Origin: Ctenosaura bakeri
Taxonomy: Eukaryota; Chordata; Lepidosauria; Squamata; Iguanidae
DNA: 64,000 nt
Direction: 5' to 3'
NCBI GenBank assembly: GCA_948474755.1
Contig: CAOLHI010001478.1
Coordinates: forward strand, 496,001-560,000
Below, in pieces: positions 10,269 through 23,081 of the stretch. The position numbers and the translations under genes are program-made. The notes beneath the pieces were generated by a model. That model worked only from the letters and a program-made list of their open reading frames with translations. It was not told where the DNA came from and searched no databases. Within the stretch, counting starts at the first letter, position 1. Each line of letters opens with the position of its first letter.

Positions 10269-13200
10269 TAAAGGGGGCCTGTGCTAGAGCATGTGAAATG
10301 CCAATTTTAGTGACATGAATTAAATATGACATTTTTAAAAGAGGTATGTATGTGTCTTATATTTCCAACCCCCTCCCTTCCCAAACTTTATTAAGTGGGC
10401 CTCTGAGACCTGCAGAAATTTTCAAGTGGTCTCATAAAAAAAAAAAAGATGCTTGAATACTGCTTTTTTGTAAAATGATATTATTTAGTGCTATCCTACA
10501 GACCTGCATATCAAATGTGAAGTAGCCCTATGATTCCCATATCTCAGGGTGTGGACACTTTTCTCCAGTCCCCAGTATGAGAAGGAGGAATCTCAGGGAA
10601 AGAGTGCTGACTTGAAAAGTAAGTGTGTGTGTGTGTTCTTCATTTATTGGACTTGGTATATTTTATTTATCTAGCATATTCTGTGCAATTGTGGTTGATG
10701 CTTAATATATCATGCTGAATGACATCAGCAGGGCTTGTCCCTTGTAACATCACTAGAGGCCATCCCCTTGTGACATCACAAGGGATCATCGCTTTGTCTC
10801 AGGTTTTGTCCCAGCAATCTCAGGTCCTGAGGTAGTCTTGGTCTTGCAATCCTGAGTAGCCCTATTTATTCAGCTACATCAAACATCTGGGCAGGCTTTT
10901 AAATAACAAGCTTTCGAATAACAGGCATTTAATTCAGCTGTGGGCCCTACCATAGGCTGCATCCACTAGACTGACTGAAAAAGGAATAATTTTTATTCTG
11001 CAATCTGACTGACATGCATTTGCTATGAAGCTAGTCCAAGTAATTTGGACTGATTTCATCTTGGTAAACATATTTACACTCTGGCTGGAACTCTACTTAG
11101 TTTTGATGCCCTTTGCAGTTTGTCTGAAAATTTATCTGACACACATACAGTCAGTCAGTCTCAGCCTGACTTGGATCTATAATACAACTGAATAATGTCC
11201 TTGGAACTGAGATTTCATTTCAGTTTTAAAATGTTAAGGTCGTCTAGGAAAAAAAAAAGATAAACTTGAAAGCAACCTGCCCCTTTAAGAAAGGATTGGT
11301 CTTAATCTATTTCCAGCGTACAAGAGATCAGCTCAGGATTGCTGGGACACTTCCACTGACACAAATCTACATAATCGTTTTAAAATTCTCACCATTTCTT
11401 CCGATTATTCTCTTTCTGTCACTTTAGGAAGCTCTAAAACTGATTTTCTCTCCATAATCTTCCAGTATTGCTTAGCACCCAAATCTCTAATATTTTAAGA
11501 AGATTATTTCATTTATAATTGATTGAGTGTATTTGCCAGATTGCTACTTCAAAGATGTTGTGCTTTTTTTTTTTTTTTAAAGAGGGGGCTCAGGTAGACA
11601 CAGCCTTTCAGAGTTGTGCCACACCACTGTGTCTCCCCCACCCCATGTAAGTTTTGCATCTCTTTCTACCACACTTTCTATGCATTTATTTACATTGTCA
11701 GTATGCTGAGTGGCTGAAAAGCTTTCTGGGGATGAAAAGCAAGCTGGGCTGCCTCAAAAATAGTAAATCAGGCTAAGAGACTGAGATATTTTAATTGTCA
11801 TTTGCCACTTTCTTTGCTGGTGTGCTCTATTTTTGGTGACACTATGCCTCTCATTCGGTGTGAAGGCTCTTCTTCTTAACAATGACGGGAATTACCGACT
11901 GTACCAGTAATACATTTGACAGTTTCAGAACTTAATAAAACTTGTGTGACCTTGAATAAAGCACATCCCATGTTGGTGTAGGCAGGAGTCAAGACCTATA
12001 TTAAAATGTTCCAATGTGGACTGCTGTTGTTCATTGTTCCAACCAGGCGTCCTTTCACAATAGTATGTTCCATCCTCCCATCGCTCCTGTAGGTTTCCAT
12101 TTTTTCCATCCCAAATATTCACTGAAAATGCTCAGTCCTCAATAGACTAGTTTGGGTGTCCCTTCTCTGGTGGAGTATTTTTCAAAATACTTTTTGTTAT
12201 GGCAGTTTTGCATACATTGGTGTTTCCATGAATGTGGAAATATCTCTCTTTATTCTCCCATGGATGGTACTATTTTAGCTATGCAATGCTTCACACTAAG
12301 AATGGATGTGGCCGAAATTAAAAACCCTTTATGAAAACCTTCTCTCTCTTTTCTTCATGCTATTTACATATTAGTGGTTTAATTATTCATTTAATTAATT
12401 TGTTCTTTAAAAGTATTTATTTAACCTCTACTGCATATGTTTTGAATTGTTTCAAGCTACTTTTTAAAACTGTAGGATACATTTTTAAACTTTTTGTTAT
12501 GTGCATCTCATGTAACCATTTTCAAAATCTGATAGGTATACAAAGGGAGAGAAGGAGAGGTGTATAAATACTATAGGTGGAATTCTACATGGAGTGTTAT
12601 TATTGTAGTCTTCAAAGTAATAATGCCCCCTGGGGAACACTCAGAATCCCCTTGTCAGCATTGTCACAGGCTTAAAAAAATTCAAAGATAGTAACAAACA
12701 AAAAGAGAGATTATTTAATGCAAACAATTCTATGATGACACACGCCACTTGTCTGTGGAATTGTTACCGTATATTTTGTTTCCAAAACAACATCTGAAAC
12801 TGTGTTGGTTTATAGAAACAAAAGAATAATATGCTGTTAAGGCATTGTCATGTTTGGTCAGGCTTTTTCTTGACTAGTTCCTCTTATAACCTTACTAAAT
12901 TATTTTTAATTATTTCCATGCAATTGATAGGTAAAGGAGAAATTGCTAGGCAGATCTAGAAAATAAATTTAAAATAGGGACAGAGAAGGTGTGGTTCACA
13001 TGTCCCATTTGTGTGGCTCTGGAGCACCTCAAAGCTCTCAGACCACCCATTTCTCTATTGTTTCCCGCCCCCCCGAAATCCCCAATGGCTTAAAAAGGCT
13101 GCAAATACAATGGTTTGAACTGCACAGCCCCTTCCTAAGACCTCTATATACCTGGAAAAGCAAAATTGGATAAAAATCATCTAAAAAAAAATGGAAGTCA

Positions 13201-14052
13201 TTTCCAGTCATCTCAGTCCTGTTTGTGAGTACCCTCCAGGAGGGGTGTGAGAGTGAAAAATGGTTCCTACTCTCTCTGCAGTTGCCCACTCCAGCTTAAT
13301 GCCTTCATGCCCACAATTCCATTTACAGGCATCTATGCATTTTCAAACCTAGTTTGCTCAGGCTCTTTCTGACATACTTTGGGCTGTGAAACTTGCTTCA
13401 GAGGACCAAGTGCATGTCCTGTTGGTCATCTGACAACTTGTGCACCTCCACATATTATTGGATTCCAGTTTCTATGATTGGTCATGCTGGTAGGGGCTCA
13501 TGTGGGTCAGAACCTCACAATATCTAGAGAAACTCATGTTTCCCACTCCTGATGTAAAGGCTCATAAGATCCTTAAATGGTCACATCTGTAAAAAGCTGA
13601 AGTATATCACTGCATTGCTCACATAATTCCCATGTATGATTATGTATATTGCAAATTACAGTTTTGGAAAAGGACAATAGCCAATATCCTATGCAGCTTC
13701 AAAATACTTAAATAATCCAAAATCAATGGATTGCATAGATCATTATGAATCATTAGCACCAAATCTTAGTCTGTTGACTTCTAAATTTGACCACACATCT
13801 GCAAGTGGTCAATACTAAGTGATCTGTAGTTGCTTCTAGAAATTTGTTTTACAATACTTTAGAAAAAATGATAGAGCAACCTTCTCCAACTTGATACTCA
13901 CCAGATAAATTGGACTAGATCTTCCATAATCTCTAAGCACTATGGCCATGGCTTGCAGTCACAACACATCTGGAAGGTTTATGGGCTGAAAATAAATCTG
14001 GCTTAAGCAATCAGAACTCCTTCAAGCTTGTCTCAGCTCTTGTCTATGTTTT
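10269..14052. other. Unique non-coding DNA, about 3.8 kb
   Basis: No gene or RNA gene. It contains a short (GT)n at about 10621-10636, A/T homopolymers near 10437 and 11560, and AT-rich sequence. Short frames (11925-12122, 12331-12567, 13038-13289) lack recognisable motifs. Confidence 0.6.
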
Positions 14053-14238
14053 TGTTGTGGATGTGTGCCTTCAACTTGTTTCTGACCTATGGTGACTCCG
14101 AGGTGACTCCTATCATGGGTTTTCTGGGGCTGAGAATGTGTGAAGATCACCCAATGGGTTTCCATGGCAGAATGGGGGATCAAACCCTGGTCTCCAGGGT
14201 CATAGTCCAATGCTCAAACCACTACACCATGCTGGATC
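14053..14238 (-). mobile_element. tRNA-derived SINE, nearly full length
   Basis: Reading the plus strand backwards, the element has a tRNA-like head (complement of CAAACCACTACACCATGCTG), a B box complement (GGATCAAACCCTGGTCTCC), a body (CCCAATGGGTTTCCATGGCA) and a BovB-like tail (complement of TGTGCCTTCAACTTGTTTCT). The inserted orientation is minus. Confidence 0.8.
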
Positions 14239-14837
14239 TAGTATATGTACTTTTCTGAGTCCTCACATAGACCAGTTCACACTTGGCCAAATGGTGAACT
14301 GTTGTCACCACAGGACAGGGCAAATTTTGGAAATTCTGTTCAAAAATTGTACCAAAGTATGAGGGAAGGAGGCTAGATAAATTCAGATCTAACAGTCTGG
14401 ACAATTTTTGTTCCTTGGATCATGAAAAAATTGAATTAAACATTAAGCATGACAGAGATCACCCCTCTTATTTCTTGGATGTAATGTACAAAAGTTTGAC
14501 TGTTCCAAGAGGGAGACTGCATGGGGAACAGCCTTGAAAGCAGCAAGCATACTTCATTTGTGCTTGTTGGATGCCGTGCCAAAAAGCAACTGCCCCCCCT
14601 TTTTTTTTTTGAACCAGTACTTGTTCTTTTTCCAAGAAACAATTAGGAAACTCAGTGGAGCTGCATATACATACATCTGCATATAGTGCATGGGTGAGCA
14701 ATGTGCCACCCTGGGCGTGCATGTAGCCCCCAAGGCTGTTTGGGCAACCTATAGTCTCCACAACTACTGTCTTTTTTGACAGTTAAGGAGTGAATAGTGT
14801 CTCCTAGAAACCTGCAAGAGCAGCAACTCACCTCAAA
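14239..14837. other. Unique non-coding DNA
   Basis: Contains a C7T11 homopolymer junction at about 14593-14611. No gene recognised. Confidence 0.55.
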
Positions 14838-14925
14838 GGCCCCTCCCTAAACTGCTAACCCCAGGATTCCATAAGATGTTGAAAGTGAAATAATAGCCCT
14901 ATAACAGTCTAGTGTGGAAATGGCC
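14838..14925. mobile_element. Harbinger-like MITE, 3' half
   Basis: GGCCCCTCCCTAAACTG, CCCCAGGATTCCATAAGAT and terminal CTAGTGTGGAAATGGCC identify the right half. The left arm is missing. Confidence 0.75.
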
Positions 14926-16245
14926 ACAGAATGGGAGCTGAAACTTTAACCTCCCTGGTCAGAAGCATCTCCAGCAGAAAATACTCCTTCCTTCAACTTC
15001 ATCCCTTAGCTACTGCAATTCAGTTTTGATCAGAAATGTAAATCCCAAAGACATCCCTTATTTATTCTTTTTGTTCTCAGAAACAAATGCATTGGCATTA
15101 GCAGAAAGATTCCCTTTCATTTAAACCAGTTTTTAACACCAACACCCGCTCATTAGTTAGCTTGGGATGTTCAAATCAGTTTGACAGAGTGGAATACATA
15201 CAAGCAAAAAATTCCAGGCAAGCATGCATTGGATCTGTCTTTACAGCATTTCACATCTGGAACATGGAAAAGAATACATACCATCTCTTTTCTTCCATGT
15301 CTAACTAACTAACTAAGATCTAGATGCAGATAGTATCTTTCACGTAATGGAACATCTGCATAGATTTTTTTTTCCTGCTCTTGTTATAAGGCATAGAGAA
15401 TGAGAGAAATTTCCACCATGCTACAGCTACATGACCTGTTTTACAAAGCAAAATCCACTGTTTGAATTCCTCCTGTATCTGAAGCACTGTCCAGTCTGTT
15501 TTTCAGATAAAGAATCCTCAGAAGGGGAAGAAAGACCCTTGGAATTGCCCATACATACCTAGGATATTGAGAGGAGGCTGAGCCGGCACAGTCTTCCCCA
15601 ACAGAGAGCTATATTCTGCTTCAATTTATATGATAGTGATTCTTTCTGAATTTGCATCCATACAAATACATTCACACATTGTGATTTTATGCAAATCTTT
15701 ATCCCTTTTTGCTTTTTTTAAAATGATATATTCCCTGTTTTTTGGCAATGTTACCCTACCCTACCCGGCTGCGTCTGCATGAACAAGCTGATAGACTATT
15801 TCTGACTACATTCAGAAGCAGGTGGAGGCAGAGGCAGGCAGGAAGCTGGCTACATCAAGAAACAAAGCCATTTTTTAAAGGTCAAACATTATATTACACA
15901 GTTTCTCTTTTTCTGGTGATGTGTTGAGATAATCTTTTCGCAACAAAGCAGATGTAATTATATATATTATCTAGGTTTCATGCTGGCCTTTTGTTGCCTA
16001 CATTTGATGGTCAAATGAGCAGAGTCCCAAGTGAGAGTAAGACAGTTTGCTCAGTATGTATGTGGCTGGTGAGGAAGGGGAATTAGATGTCATAAATAAG
16101 CCATTTTCCCCCTCAAATATTACCCATGTCTGCAGATCTCTTAGGACAGCAATAGAAACACAAATTTGTAATGCTGAAAATAGTGGAAGGATCTCAGAGT
16201 CAAGTACTGATGTACAAATGGCAAAAACATAACCATAATAATTTC
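14926..16245. other. Unique non-coding DNA
   Basis: Includes a (CTAA)4-like run at 15300-15315. No gene or repeat family recognised. Confidence 0.55.
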
Positions 16246-16345
16246 AGTCAGTCAGTCAAGCCTTTATTGTGGTCCACAAACAATGAGGTGATAAAATAAT
16301 CATATACATTCTGCACACAAGTAAATAATTATACATTCTGACAGC
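16246..16345 (-). mobile_element. Possible LINE 3' terminal fragment
   Basis: AGTCAGTCAGTCAAGCCTTTATTGTGG at the left edge resembles the complement of LINE ends that carry (CAGT)n or (CAAT)n tails in squamates. Nothing diagnostic follows, so the assignment is weak. Confidence 0.3.
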
Positions 16346-16473
16346 CTAACCATAGTGATTTAAGAATCAGGGTTGGTGAAGGCTGAGGATTAGCAGCACT
16401 AAATGCTTCAATATTATCATCCTGGGAGTGGGTGTGAAATCACATCTTTCAAGTGTTGGATATACCCGTAAAG

Positions 16474-16780
16474 CAGGGATGAGCAACTGCAGAGGAGGTG
16501 GGGGGCATTTTCCTCCTGAGCCCCAATCATGGGATACATAGCTGATCTCTGAAGGAGTGGAAGTGACGTGACATCACTTCCAGTTCCAGCAGTAGGCCAA
16601 AATATGGTGAGTATTCACAATTTGGAGGGGAAGGAGAGAAAAGAGCAAGGACAGACAAACTAACAGAGTTTGTTATGGTTTGGGTGGATTTTGTGAGGTT
16701 TTAGGCTGTCTTTATGGCAGGGTAGGATTCTGGGAGCTTTAAAGGTCTGCAGCCCATGAGCTGCATGTTTTCCACTCCAG
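16474..16780. mobile_element. hAT-like non-autonomous element with 8-bp target duplication
   Basis: Starts CAGGGATGAGCAACTGCAGA and ends GCTGCATGTTTTCCACTCCAG, inverted-repeat-like termini of the hAT type. It is flanked by CCGTAAAG (16466-16473) and CCATAAAG (16781-16788), an 8-bp duplication with one transition. No coding capacity. Confidence 0.65.
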
Positions 16781-16788
16781 CCATAAAG

Positions 16789-17837
16789 CATATCCTTTGA
16801 GACAGCAGCTGCGAGATCTACACTGTTAAGCTGAGCCAATCACAGGCTTCCCACAATGAAAGACTGATTAGCATGTAAAAATTCAGTGTCGTATTGATCC
16901 AATACAGCTGGGCCTATTAATAATAGGTAAGCAAAAAGATACTAATTGATATCTTCAAGCTCTTTAATGGTCCAGTGAGCATCAGTGGCTGAATTCTGTC
17001 AAGTAAATGCATTTGAAATTTGTATCCATAGAAAAATATTGGCATGACTTGTCTAGTTTCTGTAAAGGCAGTAGTGATTTCTTTATAGACAATACGGCAG
17101 ATCACCTTTAAAAAGATGGATAATAATTTGTCAGCCACACCTTCTGTTATATTAAAATAAGCAATGCTGGAAAGAGACATGGAAACAGCCATCTTCAAAT
17201 CCAATTCAGGGATTTGGAATCCCCACTAAACGCTTAATTAATTTTTGATTAGCCTGAGAACCCATTAAACAGACTGATTCTTCTAGCTTTATAAGGGATG
17301 GCAGCATGCTGCTTTAATTAAATTAATACTAAAAGATGTTCATTTTCAAATCCTTATGTTGGTTATTTGAGAAAAATCATTTCATTTCATTTCCTCTAAG
17401 AGGTTTACCATGTTCTTTTCTCCGAATACACTTCAAATATATCTTTCTTTCTCTTTTCTTCTGTTTGGGATGCCTTTGCCACTCTCTCATACATGGAGTT
17501 ATCTCAGCCACTTTATGGATTCACAGGGACTACAAGTCCAGATGTGTCCTCCGAGGTCATCAAGTGTGATCTCCACCAACTCATTCATTGTGTTTTCCAC
17601 TGAATTCCTTTCTTTGATTTCAATACATTGCCTTGATGATCAGCGTCTTTAAGCATCATGCCTACCTGGGGCATTTTATCTCAATCTATCACTGCTCTGA
17701 GTTAGACTTGACCCAAGCTCTGAGTTAGATTTAATAGGTCAATATTTCAATAAATAAAGGATACTCTGAAGTTTGAACATGCCTCTTCATATCTCAGCAG
17801 AGGACTGGCTGTTTTGAAGGAAGACATATTCTTAGGA
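16789..17837. other. Unique non-coding DNA
   Basis: No gene recognised. The part at about 17220-17340 is rich in homeodomain-type TAATTA/TTAATTAA cores. Frames at 16917-17204 and 17336-17652 show no known domain. Confidence 0.5.
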
Positions 17838-17957
17838 CAGGGATGGGGAATCCAAGGCCTTCTAGATGTTGGATTCCAGTTACCTTCAGCTTCAAGTAGC
17901 TTGGCCAATGGAGATAGTAGTCCAAAGGCTTTGGGTGGGCCATAGGTTCACCCACTG
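17838..17957. mobile_element. hAT-like palindromic MITE
   Basis: CAGGGATGGGGAATCCAAGG at the left and ATAGGTTCACCCACTG at the right are typical hAT ends. The interior GGATTCCAGTTACC and GATAGTAGTCCAAAGG is the decayed 'actacaactccc' palindrome. Confidence 0.55.
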
Positions 17958-18444
17958 TAAAATACAGGAAGTAAGACAAAGTAAGTCATATTTACTCCTG
18001 GGTGAATTGCTTTAGGAAACTTATTCTTTAGCTTGATGAGATCTCTGGGTTATAACTGGAGTAGGAGAACTTGATTAACTTATTTCTTCCATGATGTTAT
18101 TCAGTGGCTTGATTTGCCCTGGTCTCTGATGTAAGTGAGCAAGTTGACAAAGTGGGGGCGTCTCCTTTCAGAAAGAAACACAGGCAGTAGGAAGCAGATA
18201 TATTTTAGGACAATGCTTCTTAGATGGTGGTCTCTCTATCATGAATGGTCTGTGAGCTCCATTCTGGTGGTATGTGGCAAAGTTGTAGAATAGTGAAGAG
18301 TATTTACATTTTGCTCTGTGACTGATTAATTTTGTTTCTAACAATGGAGTTTGCGGTCATTTTGCTAATGACATGTGTGAGATGAGATTTTCATCATCTA
18401 CTTCTCTCCCATCCAGACAGAGGAGGAGGATGAATGTTGAAACC
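17958..18444. other. Unique non-coding DNA
   Basis: No gene or repeat family recognised. Confidence 0.55.
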
Positions 18445-18880
18445 AGCTGTCTGTCCATCCATCTATTTCTTTATAACCTGCCTTTCTCCCAGGTTGGGAC
18501 TCAAGGTAGCTTTAAAAAACAACAGAAAATACAATAAAACACATATAGTTAAAAAAAATTAAAAATAAGATTAAAACAGTATTAAGTAATAATAGAATTA
18601 AAACCAATTAACATTTTATTTTAAAATAGATTTAAAATAGTACTAGCACCATAAAAGCCATGTTTGTTGCTTTTGTTAAAATCAGTTTCCAAAAACTGGC
18701 TGGAGAGGAAAGGTCTTAACCTGTCATTGAAAATAAAATAAAGAAGGAGCCGTACTAACTTCCCTAAGAGGCATGGTCCACAGTGTAGGAACAGCCCCAG
18801 AAAAGGCCTTCTCCCACATTTCCACCAAGCATGCCTGTGAAGAAAGACAGACTTGAGATAAAACAACGCTGAGATAAAGC
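18445..18880 (-). mobile_element. L2-like LINE 3' end
   Basis: The plus strand shows the complement of the tail (CCTTTCTCCCAGGTTGGGAC, TCAAGGTAGC), an A-rich stretch, then CTTCCCTAAGAGGCATGGTCC, AAAAGGCCTTCTCCCAC and TTCCACCAAGCATGCCTGTG. I associate this order with squamate L2/CR1-like 3' regions. Heavily decayed. Confidence 0.5.
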
Positions 18881-19505
18881 TTTCACAATATCCAACTTGA
18901 CCAAACTTTGCTTACAAATCCAGGTGCATCCATCACATCACAAAGGCAAGACAATGATTATTCACATATGACTTGCACATTCTTTGATCTGTAGGACAAA
19001 ACTCTCTGACTGATTTGCCTGATGAGATATCAGGCAATGTTTAAGTGGTCTCTGAATGAGATCCTGAAGCAATCCTGTAAGAGAACCCATTCTAAAAGTA
19101 TGGATCCTTATGTAATGCTTATAGCACTATTTCTTCTGCACAAGAGTGCCAGCAGTCTTGGGAAAACCCCCATAGTTGTCAAATTTTTTTTAAAAAAAAA
19201 GCCTCATGAAGAAGAAATGCAAGAACAGTCTAATGAAGTCTAAGTATGCTGAACACCCTGTTGAGGTGCACAGGAACAGAAATCTAGAGAGAAAGGGAAA
19301 TAAGAACAGAGTATCCTGCATGAACCTTCTATGCAGCAACCCTTTTTTGTCACAGCTCCCATTTGTAATTACTATTATTCACCATGTTTTATTCCAATGG
19401 AGGCTGAAATATATCATATTCTTTCCTGTGTACTGAAATGATATTGCATGCAATTTTTAACATAGAAACTTTAAAATACAATTTTTTGAGAGAGCTTGGG
19501 TGTGT
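18881..19505. other. Unique non-coding DNA
   Basis: No gene recognised. Small frames at 19022-19243 and 19206-19436 have no domain. Confidence 0.5.
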
Positions 19506-19511
19506 AGGAAG

Positions 19512-19645
19512 CAGAGCTTGGAAACTTTTTTTTTTTTTTTTTTTGGATTCCCAATTCCCAGAATCCCCCAACCAGCCTGGCAACTAATTGGGGGAGTCTA
19601 GGATTTGGGGTCCAAAAAAGGAATGTTTCCAAACTCAGGTGGGAT
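19512..19645. mobile_element. MITE of the CCCAGAATCCCC type with a poly(T) run
   Basis: Inverted termini GCTTGGAAAC and GTTTCCAAAC flank CCAATTCCCAGAATCCCCC and GGGGGAGTCTAGGATTTGGG. A T run occupies about 19527-19544, so the left arm is expanded by a homopolymer. Confidence 0.5.
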
Positions 19646-20203
19646 GGAAGTTGAAGAATGCGTGCAGTCTGCTCCATATTCCAAATCAGCAACAAGGGAT
19701 CTAGTTGCTTGTAATCTGTCCCTGGAGGATTTTGTTTGCAAGCTCATTTGGCAAGTGTTATATAATTAAATGGATATGCTGCTGCTGTAAAAGCCTTTAG
19801 AAACAATAATGTCCTCTTACCCCATGCTGAACTCCCTTCCTCTGGTTTATGACTGCCCTCTCTTAGAAATCTTCAGAGGCAGCTATTCCTCTATTAAATT
19901 AGCAGATGTTTTGGCCATAGAGAATTGGCTTTACACTAGTATTAATATGCCTTCTGGACCCTGATGCCACCCTTGTGCATCCAAGCTGGGGTAAAATGAT
20001 CCTCTAAGGAGGTAAATTAATCCACACTCCCAAGACCTTATTAAATTTAATTTTTATTAAATGAGGAAGAGAAGGAGGGAGAGAAAGCCTCATCTTGCAC
20101 ATTATGCTGGGACTTAAATCATCTGAAGGCACTAAGGTTCACGAATTGTGGCATGAGGTCAGCACAAAAGGAGAAGCATATAAATTATAGCTGTCATAAT
20201 TTG

Positions 20204-20290
20204 GTTGGTTGGTTAGTTGGTTGGTTATTTATGTTCCACCTTTCTCTCAAAATGGGACTCAACATGGGTAGTTCTGGTCCTCAAAAGGGT
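20204..20290 (-). mobile_element. L2-like LINE tail fragment
   Basis: GGTTGGTTGGTTAGTT repeats followed by TTATTTATGTTCCACCTTTC and TCTCAAAATGGGACTCAACA match the complement of the L2-like tail seen at 18445 and 22668. Confidence 0.45.
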
Positions 20291-20484
20291 TCTGGTGACT
20301 TGGGCTCTGAAGGTTGAGTGTGTGATCTAGATTCTGTCTGGGGATCTAGATTGCACATAGATACACAGTTAAAGGCCTAGATCAGACCTATATAAATGTA
20401 GAAGCCCCTAGCTATAGGATCAGTTTAGAGGAAAGGGCATGTAAAGCTTGGCTATTGCAGTCAGGATACAGTTGAACATCAACA

Positions 20485-20605
20485 ACAAGACTTGTGGAAC
20501 CATCAGTCTTCCAGATGCTGATGAAGTATTACTCCCATCATACCTTACCATTGACCAGGCTGGCAGGGCTGATGGGAACTGTAGTTCAACAACATTTGAA
20601 CATCT
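20485..20605. mobile_element. hAT-like palindromic MITE
   Basis: ATTACTCCCATCATACC and GATGGGAACTGTAGTTCAAC are the two arms of the 'actacaactccc' palindrome, with CTTCCAGATG and CAACATTTGAAC towards the ends. Confidence 0.5.
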
Positions 20606-21020
20606 TCTAAAACCCTCTGTTCAGATCCCTAGAGAACTCAGTCATGGGCCTAAACCAAATTAAAGCAATGAAAGTTACATAAATGTTGACTTACAAGTTT
20701 TCATTGATTCAGTTGGTCTATGCTAACTGGGAATAACAATAGGATTTAGATCTTGGGATTCACTGAGTGACCTCAATCACATCTCAGCGTAAGAAACCCC
20801 ACAGGATTATTGCAAAGAAAAAAAGATAGGTGAATGCGAGGAAGGGAGGAAGAACCATGGAAGAGCTCATTAGATAAGAGGCAAGATGAAAGGTCAGTAT
20901 TTTTTTCTCATTACTTCTTTCACATGTTTTACATCAAAATTTTATTGTAATAATCAATATTTTATTATGATTAATTTTGAATAATCAAACTATGCAGTTT
21001 CAAACATTCATTGTTACTGT
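20606..21020. other. Unique non-coding DNA
   Basis: AT-rich, no gene or repeat family recognised. Confidence 0.5.
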
Positions 21021-21024
21021 TACT

Positions 21025-21560
21025 TGCCATCAAGTTACCTTCAACTTATGGCAGCCTTATGAATGAGAAACCTGAAGGTAACATATTATTGAGAGCCTGG
21101 CTAAGATCTTGTAAACATAGGACCATGTCTTCCTTAATTGAATCTATCCACTTGTAATGTGGTCTTCTCTTTTCCTAGTGCCCCCATCCTACAAAGCATT
21201 ACTGTATTTTTAATGAGTGATATTTCATGATATGTTCAAAGTATGATAGTCACAGTTTAGGCATTTTGACTTTTAGAAAGAGTTCAGGCTTGATTTGCTC
21301 TCAGCCTTATTTATTTGTCTTTTCAGTAGTTCCATAGTGTCCACAGAACTCTTCTCCAGTACTACCTTTCAAACGAATTTGTGTTCTTCCTTTCAGCTTT
21401 CTTCACTGACCAGGTTTCACAACCACGTATAGAAACTGGAAACACTGTGGTATGGATCATCCTAACTTAGGTTTTCGGTGATACATAAGTTCCTGTACTG
21501 TTCAGCTGCCAGTCTTTTCAGTCTGTGATGTTCTTCAGAAATAACATCATAGACATTTTA
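21025..21560 (-). mobile_element. RTE-BovB LINE 3' region
   Basis: The plus strand begins with the complement of the BovB tail (TTGCCATCAAGTTACCTTCA, ACTTATGGCAGCC). It then has CATGTCTTCCTTAATTGA, CATGATATGTTCAAAGTATG, AGAGTTCAGGCTTGATTTGC and TTTCTTCACTGACCAGG, which I recognise as the antisense of the ORF C-terminal region of squamate BovB. Many stops and indels are present. The plus-strand copy at 40165-41435 shares AAATCAAGCCTGAACTCTCC with it. Confidence 0.7.
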
Positions 21561-22529
21561 AATGTCTACTCAGTGCCCTTATTATATCATTCCTCATATA
21601 TATCAGACAGAGGTTAAATCTCTCTTTATGGTGTTTATCCCATTATGATATCTATGTCAGAATTTGACACCTGCATCCTAAATACTTTGCCAGCTGTCTC
21701 TAGGAGCAAAGAAGTAGCTCCACAGTTCAACAAAAGTGAACTGTTTATTTGTTCCAGTATGGTGCTAGGATAAGGATTAGGTTTTGTATGCTTCAGAAGA
21801 GAGTCCCTGGTGGAGAGGACTGCAAGTGGGCTGGATAAAAAAATGGGTCTCATAAGGATTTTTTCCAAAATCCCATTTCCCCCGCATTTTTGGAGTTCTG
21901 AATTACCTGACTGTGTTTCTAGAGTAGAGCCTATGCATTCCAGATTTCCCATGTTATAATGCAGAGGGAGAGAACAGTACTGTGCATGTGCTGTTTGCTG
22001 CAGCTTTCAGTTCCTTTGATTTATTTATCTATTTCCCCCTTCTCTCTGTTACCACTGTGCATGTGCACATTGATAAAAATGCTTTCAAAGAAGCAATCTT
22101 GATATGGTGGCATTTCTCTGCAACTATTATGTTTGGCAACAGCCCAAGAAGAGATGGGAAACTAGACCCACGTAATTGAAACATTAAAGAATAACTACCT
22201 TTGACTCTTCCTCAGACGTTACTTGTCAGCTGTCATTCTACTTGGTTGCAGCACAGAGAAATGTGAATGGGCTTTATTCTATTAGTTTTGCTGAGAAGTG
22301 AGTTCTACTTGGCTCCTCCTCTCTCTGAAATACTTCCATTCAAGCAAGTCACAAAGGATCCTTTAGTTTAGTTTAGGAACTGATATCTGAGTTTGTTCCC
22401 CTTCTACTCTTTTCTTCTGCATCCCCATTTCTTTTTGTGTTGATGTGCTATCCTTTAGCTCGTAAGTTTAACAACAAGGAGTGTCTTGTTTATTACTGAT
22501 CTGAAGTAGGTGGCTGCATGAGATCTTTA
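21561..22529. other. Unique non-coding DNA
   Basis: No gene recognised. The minus frame 21635-21952 (105 codons) has no familiar domain and is probably fortuitous. Confidence 0.5.
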
Positions 22530-22662
22530 GGCAGGAGATGTCCCAGAACTTGGCCAAATCCTGCCTGAAACTCTGAAGAGCTACAGCCAATCAGTACTGA
22601 AAATACTGGGGTAGGTGCACCAATGGTCTGACTCAGTATAAGGCAGCTTCTTATGTTCCCAA
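22530..22662 (+). mobile_element. tRNA-derived SINE, 3' part
   Basis: CTGCCTGAAACTCTGAAGAG, CAATGGTCTGACTCAGTATA and AGGCAGCTTCTTATGTTCC are the body and tail of a SINE common in squamates. The head of that family resembles tRNA-Ala; it is decayed or missing here. Minus-strand relatives lie at 50615-50800 and 31535-31615. Confidence 0.65.
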
Positions 22663-22667
22663 ACAAT

Positions 22668-22790
22668 CAGTCAGTCACTTTATTCTATCCCAGCTTTTCC
22701 CTGCAAGAGCGGGACTCAAGGCAGCCATGCTCCTAAGAAGATGGCAAAAATACCGAACAGGTAAATAGATAAGCATACATGAATATCTGA
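22668..22790 (-). mobile_element. L2-like LINE tail fragment
   Basis: AGTCAGTCACTTTATTCTAT, CCCAGCTTTTCCC and GCGGGACTCAAGGCAGCC read as the complement of an L2-like 3' end, directly downstream of a SINE. Confidence 0.5.
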
Positions 22791-23081
22791 ACATTCTTTT
22801 TATGTTGAGTTTTACTTCATGTTCACTGACACATACTGAAAAAAGCAAGCTTGATAAGGTTGTATATACTATTGTATGAAAATTATTGTGTGGTGTCTTT
22901 CCTTGCTGCTTTTTTCAGTGTTTTACCAATGCATGCTGTGCATGGCTAAGGTAGATGAAAAAAAAATGAAATGGAAGTGAAAATTGCAACAAATGAGGTA
23001 TGTTGTAATTCTAGAATAGAATTTTAGAAAATCTCTTAGTTAAACCAGAATCTACAAGTTGTGGCAGGCAGGGGCAGAGGG
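22791..23081. other. Unique non-coding DNA
   Basis: AT-rich spacer before the solo LTR. Confidence 0.5.
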
